This document shows positions 54,578 to 63,977 of a DNA stretch of 64,000 bases, one piece after another. A program made the translations under genes and the position numbers. The notes beneath the pieces were generated by a model. The model was not told where the DNA came from. It saw nothing but the letters and a program-made list of their open reading frames with translations, and did not search any database. Source of the DNA: Massilia sp. KIM (GTDB lineage Bacteria > Pseudomonadota > Gammaproteobacteria > Burkholderiales > Burkholderiaceae_D); contig NZ_MVAD01000001.1 of the NCBI RefSeq assembly GCF_002007115.1, forward strand, positions 1,798,001 to 1,862,000, in the 5' to 3' direction. Position 1 is the stretch's first letter; each line of letters opens with the position of its first letter.

Positions 54578-55828
54578 ATGCCGATTCTTTCGCACGCCCT
54601 GCCGGTCCGCACTGCGAAAACGTTTATCCGCGACCTGAGCCTGGGCTTGGGCCTTGGCCTCGCCCTAGCCGGCGGCGCCGCGCAGGCCGCGCCCGCCGAC
54701 GAGCCGCTGGCCGACATGATCGACCGTGACCTGAAGGTGGCCGCCGCCCAGTACGGCGCGATGCTGGCCAAGGTCCAGGACAAACCCGGCTTCCCGCGCA
54801 CCCTCGAGAACGGCCAGGTCAAGCTGGTGCCGTGGCGCGACTGGACTTCCGGCTTCTTCCCCGGCTCGCTGTGGTACCTGTACGAGGCGACCAACGACGC
54901 CAAGTGGCGCGCCGCCGCGGTCGACTACACCGCGCGCATGGCGCCCGTGAAGTTCGACAAGACCCAGCACGACCTCGGCTTCATGCTCGGCGCCAGCTAC
55001 GGCCACGGCTACCGGCTGACCAGGGACCCGTCCTACCGCGACGCCCTGCTGGCCGGCGCCACTACCCTGGTCACCCGCTTCAACCCCAAGGTCGCCAGCA
55101 TCCAGTCCTGGGACCTGTGGCCCAACTCCACCTGGCAGTTCCCTGTCATCGTCGACAACATGATGAACCTGGAGCTGCTGACCTGGGCCGCGCGCACGGC
55201 CGGCGAACCCTATTACCGCGAAGTCGCCCTGACCCACGCCGACACCACGCTCAAGAACCACTTCCGTCCGGACGGCTCGAGCTACCACCTGGTCGACTAC
55301 GATCCCAAAACCGGCGCCATCCGCGGCCGCGTCACCGTGCAGGGCAATGCCGACGCCTCGGCCTGGGCGCGCGGCCAGTCCTGGGGCCTGTACGGCTTCA
55401 CCATGATGTACCGCGAGACGAAGAAGCCGGAATACCTGGCGCAGGCGCAGCGCATCGCCGCTTTCTACATGCAGCATCCGCGCCTGCCGGCCGACAAGAT
55501 CCCCTACTGGGACTTCGACGACCCGGCCATCCCGAACGCCCCGCGCGACAGTTCCTCGGCCGCCATCACCGCCTCGGCCCTGCTCGAACTGGCCAATTTC
55601 TCGGACCCGGAGCGCGCCAGGGCCTACCGCGATTTCGCGACCGCCCAGCTGCGCAGCCTGTCCTCGCCGGCCTACCTTGCCGCCCCCGGCGAGAACGGCA
55701 ACTTCCTGCTCAAGCACGCGACCGGCCACAAGCCGGCCAAGTCGGAGATCGACGTGCCGATCAACTATGCGGATTACTACTTTCTCGAGGCGCTGCTGCG
55801 CCTGAAGGCCACGCTGCCGGGAAGGTAG
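54578..55828 (+). CDS. GH88 unsaturated glucuronyl hydrolase, exported
   Basis: 416 residues with a signal peptide ending about residue 38 (AQA). (alpha/alpha)6 glycosidase with HDLGFMLGASYGHGYR and PVIVDNMMNLELL holding the two catalytic Asp residues, and the substrate tryptophans in ARGQSWGLYGF. The family removes the unsaturated uronic acid from oligosaccharides made by polysaccharide lyases, giving the monomer. First gene of a two-gene operon with the TonB receptor under LacI-type operators. Confidence 0.9.
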   Translation: MPILSHALPVRTAKTFIRDLSLGLGLGLALAGGAAQAAPADEPLADMIDRDLKVAAAQYGAMLAKVQDKPGFPRTLENGQVKLVPWRDWTSGFFPGSLWYLYEATNDAKWRAAAVDYTARMAPVKFDKTQHDLGFMLGASYGHGYRLTRDPSYRDALLAGATTLVTRFNPKVASIQSWDLWPNSTWQFPVIVDNMMNLELLTWAARTAGEPYYREVALTHADTTLKNHFRPDGSSYHLVDYDPKTGAIRGRVTVQGNADASAWARGQSWGLYGFTMMYRETKKPEYLAQAQRIAAFYMQHPRLPADKIPYWDFDDPAIPNAPRDSSSAAITASALLELANFSDPERARAYRDFATAQLRSLSSPAYLAAPGENGNFLLKHATGHKPAKSEIDVPINYADYYFLEALLRLKATLPGR

Positions 55829-55858
55829 AACGGATTCGGCCGGAGCGTGGGATCGGCC

Positions 55859-55882
55859 GCGCGGCGTGTACTTCCGCCGCGC
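55859..55882. repeat. GC-rich hairpin between GH88 and TonB genes
   Basis: GCGCGGCG and CGCCGCGC arms with an 8-base loop. Could reduce read-through so that the receptor is made at a set ratio to GH88. No U-tract. Confidence 0.5.
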
Positions 55883-55930
55883 GCCGCTACCCGGGCCTGG
55901 CCATTTTCAGTGAAACCGGAGGAGACAGAG

Positions 55931-58453
55931 TTGGACAAGAACAGAATCGAAGGCTTCGACATCGCCGTGAAACCCGTGGCGGCGGTGGTGGCGCTGGCCG
56001 TCGCGCAATGGGCCCTGCCCGTGCACGCCCAGGAGGGACAGGAGACCGCCCAGGATCCGAACCGGCTGCAGACCGTGCTGGTCACGGCCAACAAGCGCGT
56101 CGAGAAGCTGGAGAACGTGCCGATGGCCATCTCGGTGCTTTCCGAAGCCGAAATCCAGCGCAACAACGTGCGCGAGATCGAGGACCTGGTCGCCCTCACG
56201 CCTTCGCTCACCCAGGCATCCGGCACCACGGCCGCCAACAACGCCCTGTTCATGCGCGGCATCGGCACCGTCTCGGTGGGCATCGGCGTCGAGTCGGACG
56301 TGGCGGTGATCATCGACGACATCCCGATCGCGGTCCAGTTCCAGGCCTTCCGCGACCTGGCCGACGTGGCCCGCATCGAGGTGCTGAAGGGTCCGCAATC
56401 GACCCTGTTCGGCAAGTCGGCCGTGGCCGGCGCCATCAACATCGTCACCAAGCCGATCACCGGCCCGGTGATCTACCGCGGCAGCGCCTACTACAGCGAC
56501 GACAAGGAATGGCGCGTGGCGGCCTCGGTCGGCGGCCGTTTCACCGAGACCTTCGGCATGCGCCTGGCCGTGAACAAGAGCGACATGCCGGGCAACTTCA
56601 CCAACCTCACCACCGGCGAGAAGGTCAACGGCTCCTCGGGCAAGACCATGATGGCCAAGTTCTCGTGGACGCCGATCCGCAACCTGGACATCGACTTCAT
56701 GCCGCAGTATAACGAGCAGACCAACAGCCGGGGCGTGACGGCGGTGAACGGCTTCTACCGCACCACGGGCTCGGCGGCCGCGGGCAACCTGGTCCAGACC
56801 CCGGCCGACCTGTCGACCGCCTACATGAACGGCAACCCGCAGCTGCCCGCCTCGCTCACCCTGGCCGGGATCGATCCCTACAACCCGCGCAACCGCAACG
56901 TGCGGCGCGACTTTCCGACCGGGATCAACTCGCGCACCTCGGGCGCTGGCCTGAAGTTCTCGTACACGCTGCCGAACGATGCGATCCTGATGTCGATCAC
57001 CTCCTACGGCCGCTACAAGGCCAACGACTACCGCGACCAGGACTTCGTCGACGTGCCGACCCTGGCGCGGCCGGGAGAGACCCGGCTCACGGTCGGCAAC
57101 AACCAGTTCGGCACCTACGACATCCGCACCAAGACCCAGGAGTTCCGCCTGATCTCGCCGGACAACCGCAGCCTGCGCTACGTGGCCGGCCTGTGGTGGG
57201 CGCGCAATGAGATCGAGCGCCACTTCATCCGCGGCTTCTGCGTCAAGCCGGCCAACTGCACCGCCAGCTCGCCCTCCAGCCCGACCAACTACTACACCGA
57301 CATCTACAACGTGAACAAGGCCGTGTTCGGCCAGGCCACCTGGGACTTCGCGCCCACCTGGACCCTGGTGGCCGGCATCCGCCGCAACCTCGAGGAATCG
57401 GGCTTCAATTACGAGCGCAACTTCTACACCGACCAGCTGGACCGCTCGACCTTCGTGCCGGGACCGGTGGGCGTGGACGTGTTTTCCAGCAGCGGCAACG
57501 AGGACTGGGCCACCACGGGCAAGCTGAGCATCCAGAAGCAGCTGAGCAGCGAATGGATGGTGTACGCCATGACCGCCACCGGCCACAAGGGCAAGGCCTA
57601 TGACGTGACCAGCGGCCTGCGCGCCTCGGCCGCCTTCCCGGTGGACCCGGAAACCTCCCGCACCTACGAGCTGGGCACCAAGGGCAACCTCTTCAACAAC
57701 CGCATGTCGGTCGCGGCCACGGTCTACAAGACCGACTTCAAGCACTACCAGCAGAACACCTCCTTCGTGCTGCCGAACGACCCGACCATCTATACCCAGC
57801 TCAACTCGATTCCGAAGATCCGCACCAAGGGTTTCGAGATCGACGCCAACATGCTGCTCACCACGAACTGGTCGATGAACGCCTCGCTGGCCTATACCCG
57901 GCCGACCATCGAGGACTGGAAAAACGGCCCCTGCTACCAGGACAACACCAACCCGCCGATCGCGGGCGGCCTGGGCGAAGGCGGCTCGCTGGGCGGCTGG
58001 AACCGCGCCTGCTTCCCGATCCGCCAGGGCGCGACCACCGGCGTGCAGGACCTGTCGGGCGGCATCTTCCCGGGCACGCCCAAGGTGAAGGTCAACATCG
58101 GCAGCAACTACGACTTCCGGGTCGGCTCCATGCCCTTCTGGGGCTTCATCAACGGCAACGTGCGCTACCAGAGCGACTACCAGACCAACATCAACAACGA
58201 CCCGCGCTCGGTGAACGAGTCCTACACGATCGCCGACCTGGGCTTCGGGATCCGCGACGAGAAGGACCGCTATCGCCTGAGCTTCCGCGTGAACAACCTG
58301 TTCGACCGCTTCTACATCGGCAATGCGAACGCGAGCGGGCCCTCCTACCGCGCAGGACCGACCCCGACTTCGCCGGCGATCACGGTCAACAGCTGGGTGC
58401 CGCCGCGCGACGTGTTCCGCTACTTCAGCGTCAAGCTCGATGTGAAGTTCTAA
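55931..58453 (+). CDS. TonB-dependent outer-membrane receptor
   Basis: 840 residues from a TTG start with GGAGGAGA 6 bases upstream (an ATG at 55847 has no site). Signal peptide ending AHAQE, TonB box (TVLVTA), plug domain with ALFMRGIG and RIEVLKGPQSTLFGKSA, then a 22-strand barrel ending in the aromatic LDVKF. Uronate-rich oligosaccharides are the likely cargo given the neighbours; it could be a different sugar. Operon with GH88. Confidence 0.92.
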   Translation: MDKNRIEGFDIAVKPVAAVVALAVAQWALPVHAQEGQETAQDPNRLQTVLVTANKRVEKLENVPMAISVLSEAEIQRNNVREIEDLVALTPSLTQASGTTAANNALFMRGIGTVSVGIGVESDVAVIIDDIPIAVQFQAFRDLADVARIEVLKGPQSTLFGKSAVAGAINIVTKPITGPVIYRGSAYYSDDKEWRVAASVGGRFTETFGMRLAVNKSDMPGNFTNLTTGEKVNGSSGKTMMAKFSWTPIRNLDIDFMPQYNEQTNSRGVTAVNGFYRTTGSAAAGNLVQTPADLSTAYMNGNPQLPASLTLAGIDPYNPRNRNVRRDFPTGINSRTSGAGLKFSYTLPNDAILMSITSYGRYKANDYRDQDFVDVPTLARPGETRLTVGNNQFGTYDIRTKTQEFRLISPDNRSLRYVAGLWWARNEIERHFIRGFCVKPANCTASSPSSPTNYYTDIYNVNKAVFGQATWDFAPTWTLVAGIRRNLEESGFNYERNFYTDQLDRSTFVPGPVGVDVFSSSGNEDWATTGKLSIQKQLSSEWMVYAMTATGHKGKAYDVTSGLRASAAFPVDPETSRTYELGTKGNLFNNRMSVAATVYKTDFKHYQQNTSFVLPNDPTIYTQLNSIPKIRTKGFEIDANMLLTTNWSMNASLAYTRPTIEDWKNGPCYQDNTNPPIAGGLGEGGSLGGWNRACFPIRQGATTGVQDLSGGIFPGTPKVKVNIGSNYDFRVGSMPFWGFINGNVRYQSDYQTNINNDPRSVNESYTIADLGFGIRDEKDRYRLSFRVNNLFDRFYIGNANASGPSYRAGPTPTSPAITVNSWVPPRDVFRYFSVKLDVKF

Positions 58454-58465
58454 GCCGCTCCAGCA

Positions 58466-58840
58466 GTATCGCTAACGCCACCCCGTCGTCCCCGCGAAGG
58501 CGGGGACCCAAGTTTCACGCGTGACCACGACGCATGACATGTATCGCTAACGCCACCCCGTCGTCCCCGCGAAGGCGGGTACCCAAGTTTTACGCGTGAC
58601 CACGACGGATGACATGTATCGCTAACCCCACCCCGTCGTCCCCGCGAAGGCGGGGACCCAAGTTTCACGCGTGACCACGACGCAGGACATGTATCGCTAA
58701 CGCGACCCCGTCGTCCCCGCGAAGGCGGGGACCCAAGTTTTACATGTGACCACGGCGCATGACATGTATCGCTAACGCCACCCCGTCGTCCCCGCGAAGG
58801 CGGGGTCCCAAGTTTCAAGGGTGACCACGACGCATGACAT
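58466..58840. repeat. Five tandem 75-bp repeats carrying REP-like hairpins
   Basis: Units start at 58466, 58541, 58616, 58691 and 58766, each opening GTATCGCTAAC and holding the palindrome CCCCGCGAAGGCGGGG followed by CCCAAGTTT. They differ at scattered positions. Similar GCGAAGGC hairpins are widespread mosaic repeats in proteobacteria. Because 75 is a multiple of three, a minus-strand open frame spans the array; it is not a gene. The array lies between convergent TonB and udh transcripts. Confidence 0.92.
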
Positions 58841-58935
58841 GAATCCCCGCCTCCGCAGGACGTCCTTTCCGGAATTGCCGGGAACGACCTTGTATGTCGA
58901 CGAGCCTTGCGACAGTTGGGGCGCACTCACGACAA

Positions 58936-58962
58936 ACAAAAACGGCGTCCCGCAGGACGCCG
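58936..58962 (-). terminator. Intrinsic terminator of the uronate dehydrogenase gene
   Basis: An 8-bp stem CGGCGTCC/GGACGCCG with a 4-base loop, followed on the minus strand by TTTTTGTTTG. It begins 25 bases after the stop codon. Confidence 0.88.
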
Positions 58963-58986
58963 CCCCCTCAGCGAAAAATGCTCCGC

Positions 58987-59811
58987 TCAATCCTCGTACA
59001 TCGGCCCCGCCGTCACGAAGGGCCCGCCCTGGAAGGTCGCCGTCGCATCTTCCGGCGCCGGCCACGCCCCGGTCTGCGGGAAGCGCTCCGCGAACTCGCG
59101 CGAACTGTGCTTGGGCACATAGCCCAGGTGCGCCGCCTCGCGGTTGTCCCACCAGCGCACCGCGTTGTCGGAGGTGCCGAAAGTGATCGTATGCCCCACG
59201 CGCGGCGCGAACAGCGCGCAGCGGATCAGCTCCACCAGGTCGTCGTAGGCCAGGTAGGTCACCATCATGCGCGCCGTGCGCGGCTCGGCGAAGGAAGAGC
59301 CGATGCGCAGGCACACGGTCTCGATCCCGAAGCGGTCGTAGTAGTAGCGCGAGAGCGCCTCGCCGAAGCACTTCGACACGCCATACAGCCCGTCCGGACG
59401 CAGCGGCGCCCTGGCGTCGATCACCTCGGTCGTGCGGTAATAGCCGACCACGTGGCTGGAGCTGGCGTAGATCACCCGCTTGACGCCCTGCTTGTACACC
59501 GCCTCGTACAAGTGGTGCAGCCCGAGGATATTGGCCTGCATGATGGGCTCGAACTTGTCCTCGACCGAGACGCCGCCGAAATGCAGCACGGCGTCCACAC
59601 CCTCGAGCAGCGCCAGCACGGCGTCGCGGTCCGCCAGATCGCACTGGACGACCTCCTCGCCCGGCCCCGCCGCCGGAATGGCGCGCACATCGCTCAGGCG
59701 CAGCACCTCGGCCCAGGGCTTGATGCGCTCGCGCAGCATGGTGCCGAGGCCGCCGCCGGCGCCGGTCAGGAGCAATCGTTGGAAGGGCTTGCGCGCGGTC
59801 GCGTCGTTCAT
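58987..59811 (-). CDS. udh: Uronate dehydrogenase
   Basis: A 274-residue NAD-dependent SDR of the Udh type. Rossmann motif TGAGGGLG, VQCDLAD, SSHVVGYY and the catalytic YGVSK, DNREAAHLGYVPK near the substrate site. The whole layout matches uronate dehydrogenases of Agrobacterium and Pseudomonas. It oxidises D-glucuronate or galacturonate to the aldaro-lactone, the first step of the oxidative pathway. TGGAGAC ribosome site. Divergent from lacI with a shared 106-base operator region. Confidence 0.9.
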   Translation of the reverse strand: MNDATARKPFQRLLLTGAGGGLGTMLRERIKPWAEVLRLSDVRAIPAAGPGEEVVQCDLADRDAVLALLEGVDAVLHFGGVSVEDKFEPIMQANILGLHHLYEAVYKQGVKRVIYASSSHVVGYYRTTEVIDARAPLRPDGLYGVSKCFGEALSRYYYDRFGIETVCLRIGSSFAEPRTARMMVTYLAYDDLVELIRCALFAPRVGHTITFGTSDNAVRWWDNREAAHLGYVPKHSSREFAERFPQTGAWPAPEDATATFQGGPFVTAGPMYED

Positions 59812-59828
59812 GGGCTGTCTCCAGATGG

Positions 59829-59874
59829 GGTTAAACGTTTAACCAGCATATATCCGAACCTGTTGCCGCGTCAA
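59829..59874 (-). promoter_or_regulatory. Promoter and perfect operator of udh
   Basis: Minus strand: TTGACG (59874-59869), 16-base spacer, TATATG (59852-59847), predicted start near 59840. The 16-bp perfect palindrome GGTTAAACGTTTAACC (59829-59844) covers that start, so a LacI protein bound here would block initiation. Confidence 0.75.
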
Positions 59875-59912
59875 CCACGCATGTTAAGATGTTCATTCGA
59901 GTAACGATTAAC
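59863..59912 (+). promoter_or_regulatory. Promoter and operator of the lacI-family gene
   Basis: TTGCCG (59863-59868), 16-base spacer, TAAGAT (59885-59890), with operator GTAACGATTAAC at 59901-59912 just past the predicted start. The CG centre fits the locus pattern, implying autoregulation. Confidence 0.6.
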
Positions 59913-59917
59913 CGACC

Positions 59918-60913
59918 ATGAAGAACCCTGCCCCGACCATCCGCGATGTCGCCGCCGCCGCCCAGGTGTCCACCGCCACGGTGTCCAAGTACATCAACGG
60001 GGCCCAGCGTTTCTCGCCCAAGGTCGAAGCGGCCCTGGACGCGGCCATCGCCAGCCTGGGCTACAGGTCGAATCCGCTGGCCAAGTCCATGATCACCGGC
60101 CGCACCAACACCATCGGCCTGTCGGTGCTGGACATCACCAACCCGCACTTCTCCAGCATCCTCAAGGGCGCCAACCGGGTCGCGCACGACCAGGGCTATT
60201 CGGTGCTGCTGGTCGACACCGAGGAGACGCCCAGCCGCGAGCGGCGCGTGCTGGAAGAACTGAGCCGCCGGGTGGATGGCATGATCGTGTTCTCGCGCAT
60301 GCGCGAACACGAGATGGGCTGGATGGCGGAGATCGACAAGCCGCTGGTGTTCTTCGGCTCCCTGGCCGAACTGCCCTTGCCGACCGTGGCCAGCGACGAC
60401 CATGGCGGCGCCTTCATGCTGGCCCAGCATCTGCGCATGCTGGGGCACCGGCGCATCGCCTACCTGGGCTTCTCGAAATCGCGCCGCGACGAGGAGCGCC
60501 TGGGCGGGATCCGCGAATGCCTGGACGCGGCCGGGCTGGAATTGCGCATCTTCGATGGCGAAAGCCCCTCGCTGGGAGAGGGCGAACGCCTGTGCTCCAG
60601 CATCGTGCTGGGGGCGGACCGCCCGGACGCGGTCATCTGCTACAACGACCTGATGGCGCTCGGCTTCATGAAGGAGGCGGCCAACCTGGGCGTCTCGATT
60701 CCGCGCGACCTCTCCGTGGTCGGCTTCGACAATATCGCCTACGGCAAGTACGTCACGCCCGGCCTGACCACCGTCGACCTGCAGAGCGAACGCATGGGCG
60801 CCAGCGCGATGGAAAAGCTGCTGGCGGTGATCCGCGGCGAGCCGGTGGAAAAACTCACCAAGATCGCTCCCCAGCTGATCCTGCGCGCCTCGACCCTGGC
60901 GCGCTCCAGCTAG
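59918..60913 (+). CDS. LacI-family transcription regulator
   Basis: 331 residues: N-terminal helix-turn-helix (TIRDVAAAAQVSTATVSKYING) with the hinge helix NPLAKSMITGRTNTIG (Met where Leu is usual), then a periplasmic-binding-like core with ICYNDLMALGFM and LSVVGFDNIAYGKYV. Ligand probably a uronate-derived sugar. Divergent from udh. Operators near five predicted promoters in this locus suggest it controls all of them. Confidence 0.92.
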   Translation: MKNPAPTIRDVAAAAQVSTATVSKYINGAQRFSPKVEAALDAAIASLGYRSNPLAKSMITGRTNTIGLSVLDITNPHFSSILKGANRVAHDQGYSVLLVDTEETPSRERRVLEELSRRVDGMIVFSRMREHEMGWMAEIDKPLVFFGSLAELPLPTVASDDHGGAFMLAQHLRMLGHRRIAYLGFSKSRRDEERLGGIRECLDAAGLELRIFDGESPSLGEGERLCSSIVLGADRPDAVICYNDLMALGFMKEAANLGVSIPRDLSVVGFDNIAYGKYVTPGLTTVDLQSERMGASAMEKLLAVIRGEPVEKLTKIAPQLILRASTLARSS

Positions 60914-60955
60914 ACAGCCTCCGCCCCGGCGCCCCGCGCGGCGCCACAGCTGCGC

Positions 60956-61001
60956 TTTACATTCCGGAATACTTCCCCTATGCTTTAGGAAAACGTTTAA
61001 C
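60956..61001 (+). promoter_or_regulatory. Promoter and operator of the lyase candidate
   Basis: TTTACA (60956-60961), exact 17-base spacer, TATGCT (60979-60984), then GAAAACGTTTAAC at 60989-61001 over the predicted start. Same arrangement as udh. Confidence 0.7.
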
Positions 61002-61016
61002 AAAACCGGAGACTTC

Positions 61017-62843
61017 ATGCGTCACGCCCTTCCCTACCTGGCGGCGAGCGCGCTGCTGGCCGCGCCGGCCCACGCCACGCCCCCATTGCAGCGCAGCGTC
61101 GAGCAAGCCTATCCGCAGCTCGACTACTTTTTCCAGAAGCTGGTCAAGGAAAGGGAGAACCTGACGATCGACGGCCGCCAGGCCTTCAAGAGCAAGGACA
61201 AGTTCCTGCCCGGGAAAATCGCCACCGGCCTGGCCGACCTGCTGCTGCACCTGCCGCCCGAGGATCCGCGCCTGCCGGGCATGCTGCGCGACTATGCGGA
61301 CCTCGCCGAGCTCACCATCGGCATGGACAACGACACCTGGGGCATCTACTACTACATCGGCGCCCTGCACCGCCTCAAGCAGGCCGGCCTGCTGGAGCGC
61401 GCGGTGCGCCCGGCGACCCTGGAGACCTTGCGCAAGCGCCTCGACTGGCGCAGCTTCGTGCGCCTGCCCAGCTACGAGCTGATCGACCTGCCGACCAACT
61501 ACTACGGCGTCGCCTTCAGCATCGCGCGCCTGCGCATGCTGATGGGCTGGGAGGACGGCAGCGGCAGCGAGGTCCTGCTCGACAAGATGCTCAAGCACTA
61601 CGCAAAGTACTCGGGCGAGTACGGCTTCAGCGACGAGACCGACGGCGAAGGCCGCTTCGACCGGTACAGCATCCTGCTGGCGGCCGAGATCTGCGAGCGC
61701 TTCATCGAAACCGGCTTGAGCGTGACGCCCGAACTCAAGGCCCTGCTGCGCAAGTCGGCGGAAGTCGCCCTCAACAGCGCCACCGCCGAGGGCACCGGCT
61801 TCACCATGGGCCGCAGCCTCGGCCCCTATGGCGAAACCGCGATGCTCGAAATCCTCTCGACCGCCGCCTACCTCGGAGTGCTGTCGCCGGAGGAGAAGGA
61901 ATACGCCTATGCCTACTCGGCCCGCATCGCCGAGCGCTACATGCGCTTCTGGTACAACCCGGAGCTGCGTTCGGTCGACATGTGGAACGGGGGCCGCCGC
62001 ACCGACGCCTATCGCGGCAAGCACCGCATCCTGGGCGAGAACTTCTCTTTGCTGCACCAGCTCATCGCCACCAACGAGATGTGGAACAAGGCCGGCATGA
62101 AGGACGCCGCGCCGCGCCAGGATCTGGCGGCCTGGCTGGAGCGCAGCCGGCCGAAGTTCTCGCTGACCCGCTTCGCGCGCGGCGAGCACGATCGCGCGCT
62201 GGCGATCTGGCGCGACAAGGGACACGTGTTCAGCCTCTCGATCATCAACGGCGGCCAGGGCCAGCATGCCAACAGCCCCTACTATCCGCTGCCCTTTGCC
62301 CACGGCGTGGTGGCGGGCGTGGCCGACAGCGGCCCCGCCCATCCCCAGTTGCTGCCGAAGTTCACGCTGGCCGATGGCAGCGAACTGATCGCCACCGCCT
62401 TCATGAAGGACATCCAGTCCCAGGCGCGCGGGGCCGGCCAGGTGCTGAGCTACCGCCAGGACGCGCTGACGAAACTCGGCGGCCGGACGCCGGCGCCCGA
62501 CGCACGCATCCGCGTCGAGACCGAATACCTGCTGCAGCCCGGCGCGATCACGCGCACCGACCGCTACCTGGCCAGCGCGCCGCTCGAGGTCGCGAAACTC
62601 AGCCTCGAATTCGGTTCCTTCTCGCAGGGCGCCACGGTCGAGGGAAATACCGTGCGCTTCAAGCAAGGCGCGGTCCAGTCCTTCCGGGTGCATGGCATGG
62701 CCTCGTGCAAGGCCGAGCCGGCGGCCGGCAGCGAGGCGTGGCGCGCGCCCTACGGCCAGATGAACACGGTGGTGAGCTGCACCAGCGGCCCCTTCGCCAT
62801 GCGCCAGCCGCTCACGATCAGCTGGACCATGCGCTACCAGTAG
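61017..62843 (+). CDS. Putative exported polysaccharide lyase (heparinase-like fold)
   Basis: 608 residues with a signal peptide ending AHA. A helical N-terminal part (about 25-350) with LPTNYYGVAFSIARL, and a beta-rich C-terminal part with NGGQGQHANSPYYPLPF, recall the Asn/Tyr and His of (alpha/alpha)-toroid plus beta-sandwich lyases (PL8/PL12/PL15/PL17). I cannot assign a PL family. Neighbours (GH88, Udh, PL5) support action on a uronic-acid polymer. GGAG site upstream. Confidence 0.6.
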   Translation: MRHALPYLAASALLAAPAHATPPLQRSVEQAYPQLDYFFQKLVKERENLTIDGRQAFKSKDKFLPGKIATGLADLLLHLPPEDPRLPGMLRDYADLAELTIGMDNDTWGIYYYIGALHRLKQAGLLERAVRPATLETLRKRLDWRSFVRLPSYELIDLPTNYYGVAFSIARLRMLMGWEDGSGSEVLLDKMLKHYAKYSGEYGFSDETDGEGRFDRYSILLAAEICERFIETGLSVTPELKALLRKSAEVALNSATAEGTGFTMGRSLGPYGETAMLEILSTAAYLGVLSPEEKEYAYAYSARIAERYMRFWYNPELRSVDMWNGGRRTDAYRGKHRILGENFSLLHQLIATNEMWNKAGMKDAAPRQDLAAWLERSRPKFSLTRFARGEHDRALAIWRDKGHVFSLSIINGGQGQHANSPYYPLPFAHGVVAGVADSGPAHPQLLPKFTLADGSELIATAFMKDIQSQARGAGQVLSYRQDALTKLGGRTPAPDARIRVETEYLLQPGAITRTDRYLASAPLEVAKLSLEFGSFSQGATVEGNTVRFKQGAVQSFRVHGMASCKAEPAAGSEAWRAPYGQMNTVVSCTSGPFAMRQPLTISWTMRYQ

Positions 62844-62922
62844 ACCGGACGGCGACAGTTCGTCTCTTCGCGCCCGCTCCTCCCTTCATGCGCCGGACCG
62901 GGCGCGTTTTTTCGTCCAGCCG

Positions 62923-63906
62923 TCAGCCGGCGCGCGGGTGCTCGAGGGGATTCGGGAGATTGCGATCGCCGCCCATGCGCGCGTCCCAGTTGTTCGGTGG
63001 CGGAGGCGCGGCGGACAGCGGCTTGTCCGCGTGACGCTCGTAGATGGCGATCCAGCCCGGCGCCCGCGCCGGCCGTTCCTGGGCCACGCCGCTCATGCGC
63101 TCGAAGGGCGTGGGGTCGGCCACGCCGTCCACCGCGAAACGCACCAGGCGATCCAGCGCCGGATCGCGCCGGTCCAGGATCGAGGCCATCATCACCAGCG
63201 GGGCCGCCGCGTACAGGTGGTAATGCAGGGCCTTGGACGCGCGCGCCATCTCGTGGGGCAGCGAGCCGTCCGGCTGGATCTGTCCCATCGCATGCTCGAA
63301 CACCTTGCGTCCCCAGTCGGTATAGCGCGCATCGCGCGTGACCGCGCCGACCGCCGTCACCGCCAGGCCTTCCCAGTAGTAGTGGTTGTTGCGGATACCC
63401 TTGCCGGCGTCGGCATGCGCCATGGTCGCATCGGCCAGGCGCTTGAACCAGGCCTCGATCGCCGCGCGCTGCGCAGCCGGGGCCGCGGCCTGCACGCGCG
63501 CGTAGTTCAGCGCCAGTCCGCCCAGGGTCCATTTGCGGGTGTAGTAGGACTGGTTGCTGCTCATCCTGCCGAGCAGCGCATCCTGGCGCGCCCAGGCTTG
63601 GAGCCAGGCCAGCGCGCAGCGGGCGTCCTCCTGCCCGCCTCCGACCTGGAAGCGGTTGGCCGCGCGCGCCACCACGTCGAGATAGTCGTTGACCGGCTTG
63701 ACGGCCGCCTCGTTGCGCGCCTTGAGCACGGGGTCGACGATCGAGCTCCGATCGTCCGTGTAGTAGCGGTTGGCGTCGATGTCGCGCACCGCCGGCGGCG
63801 GCGTGGGGCAGGCCCAGGCTGCGCCCTGTCCAGCCAGCGCGAATGCGAATGCGAACGCGAATGCGAACGCGGACGCCACCGTGTGGGCAATCAGTCTCGA
63901 CGCCAT
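62923..63906 (-). CDS. PL5-type alginate/polyuronate lyase
   Basis: 327 residues from the ATG with AGGAGG 7 bases upstream (a TTG two codons earlier is less likely). Signal peptide with a run of Ala-Phe codons (AFAFAFAFAL). PL5 landmarks: NNHYYWEGLAV (the NNHSYW-type motif) and GSLPHEMARASKALHYHLYA with catalytic His/Tyr residues. PL5 enzymes cleave polymannuronate and some act on polyglucuronate or hyaluronan. Divergent end of the polyuronate cluster. Confidence 0.85.
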   Translation of the reverse strand: MASRLIAHTVASAFAFAFAFAFALAGQGAAWACPTPPPAVRDIDANRYYTDDRSSIVDPVLKARNEAAVKPVNDYLDVVARAANRFQVGGGQEDARCALAWLQAWARQDALLGRMSSNQSYYTRKWTLGGLALNYARVQAAAPAAQRAAIEAWFKRLADATMAHADAGKGIRNNHYYWEGLAVTAVGAVTRDARYTDWGRKVFEHAMGQIQPDGSLPHEMARASKALHYHLYAAAPLVMMASILDRRDPALDRLVRFAVDGVADPTPFERMSGVAQERPARAPGWIAIYERHADKPLSAAPPPPNNWDARMGGDRNLPNPLEHPRAG

Positions 63907-63920
63907 GGGCAAGCCTCCTA

Positions 63921-63964
63921 GTAATCGTTTACCCGATTCTAGTGCGGCTTGCCCATGCTGGCAA
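63921..63964 (-). promoter_or_regulatory. Promoter and operator of the PL5 lyase gene
   Basis: Minus strand: TTGCCA (63964-63959), exact 17-base spacer, TAGAAT (63941-63936), with operator GTAAACGATTAC at 63932-63921 covering the predicted start. The same layout as the other LacI-type sites. Confidence 0.75.
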
Positions 63965-63977
63965 ACAGCGCGGCGTT

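Noticed and set aside
55847..55930. ATG start of the TonB receptor at 55847
   Set aside because: It lacks a ribosome site and puts charged residues before the signal peptide; the TTG at 55931 has GGAGGAGA and gives a proper signal sequence.
58466..58840. CRISPR array
   Set aside because: Whole 75-bp units are similar, with no unique spacers, and no cas gene is present.
58450..58926. Minus-strand frame encoding a 25-residue repeat protein
   Set aside because: It arises because the noncoding 75-bp repeat is a multiple of three; there is no ribosome site, and it runs through a hairpin array.
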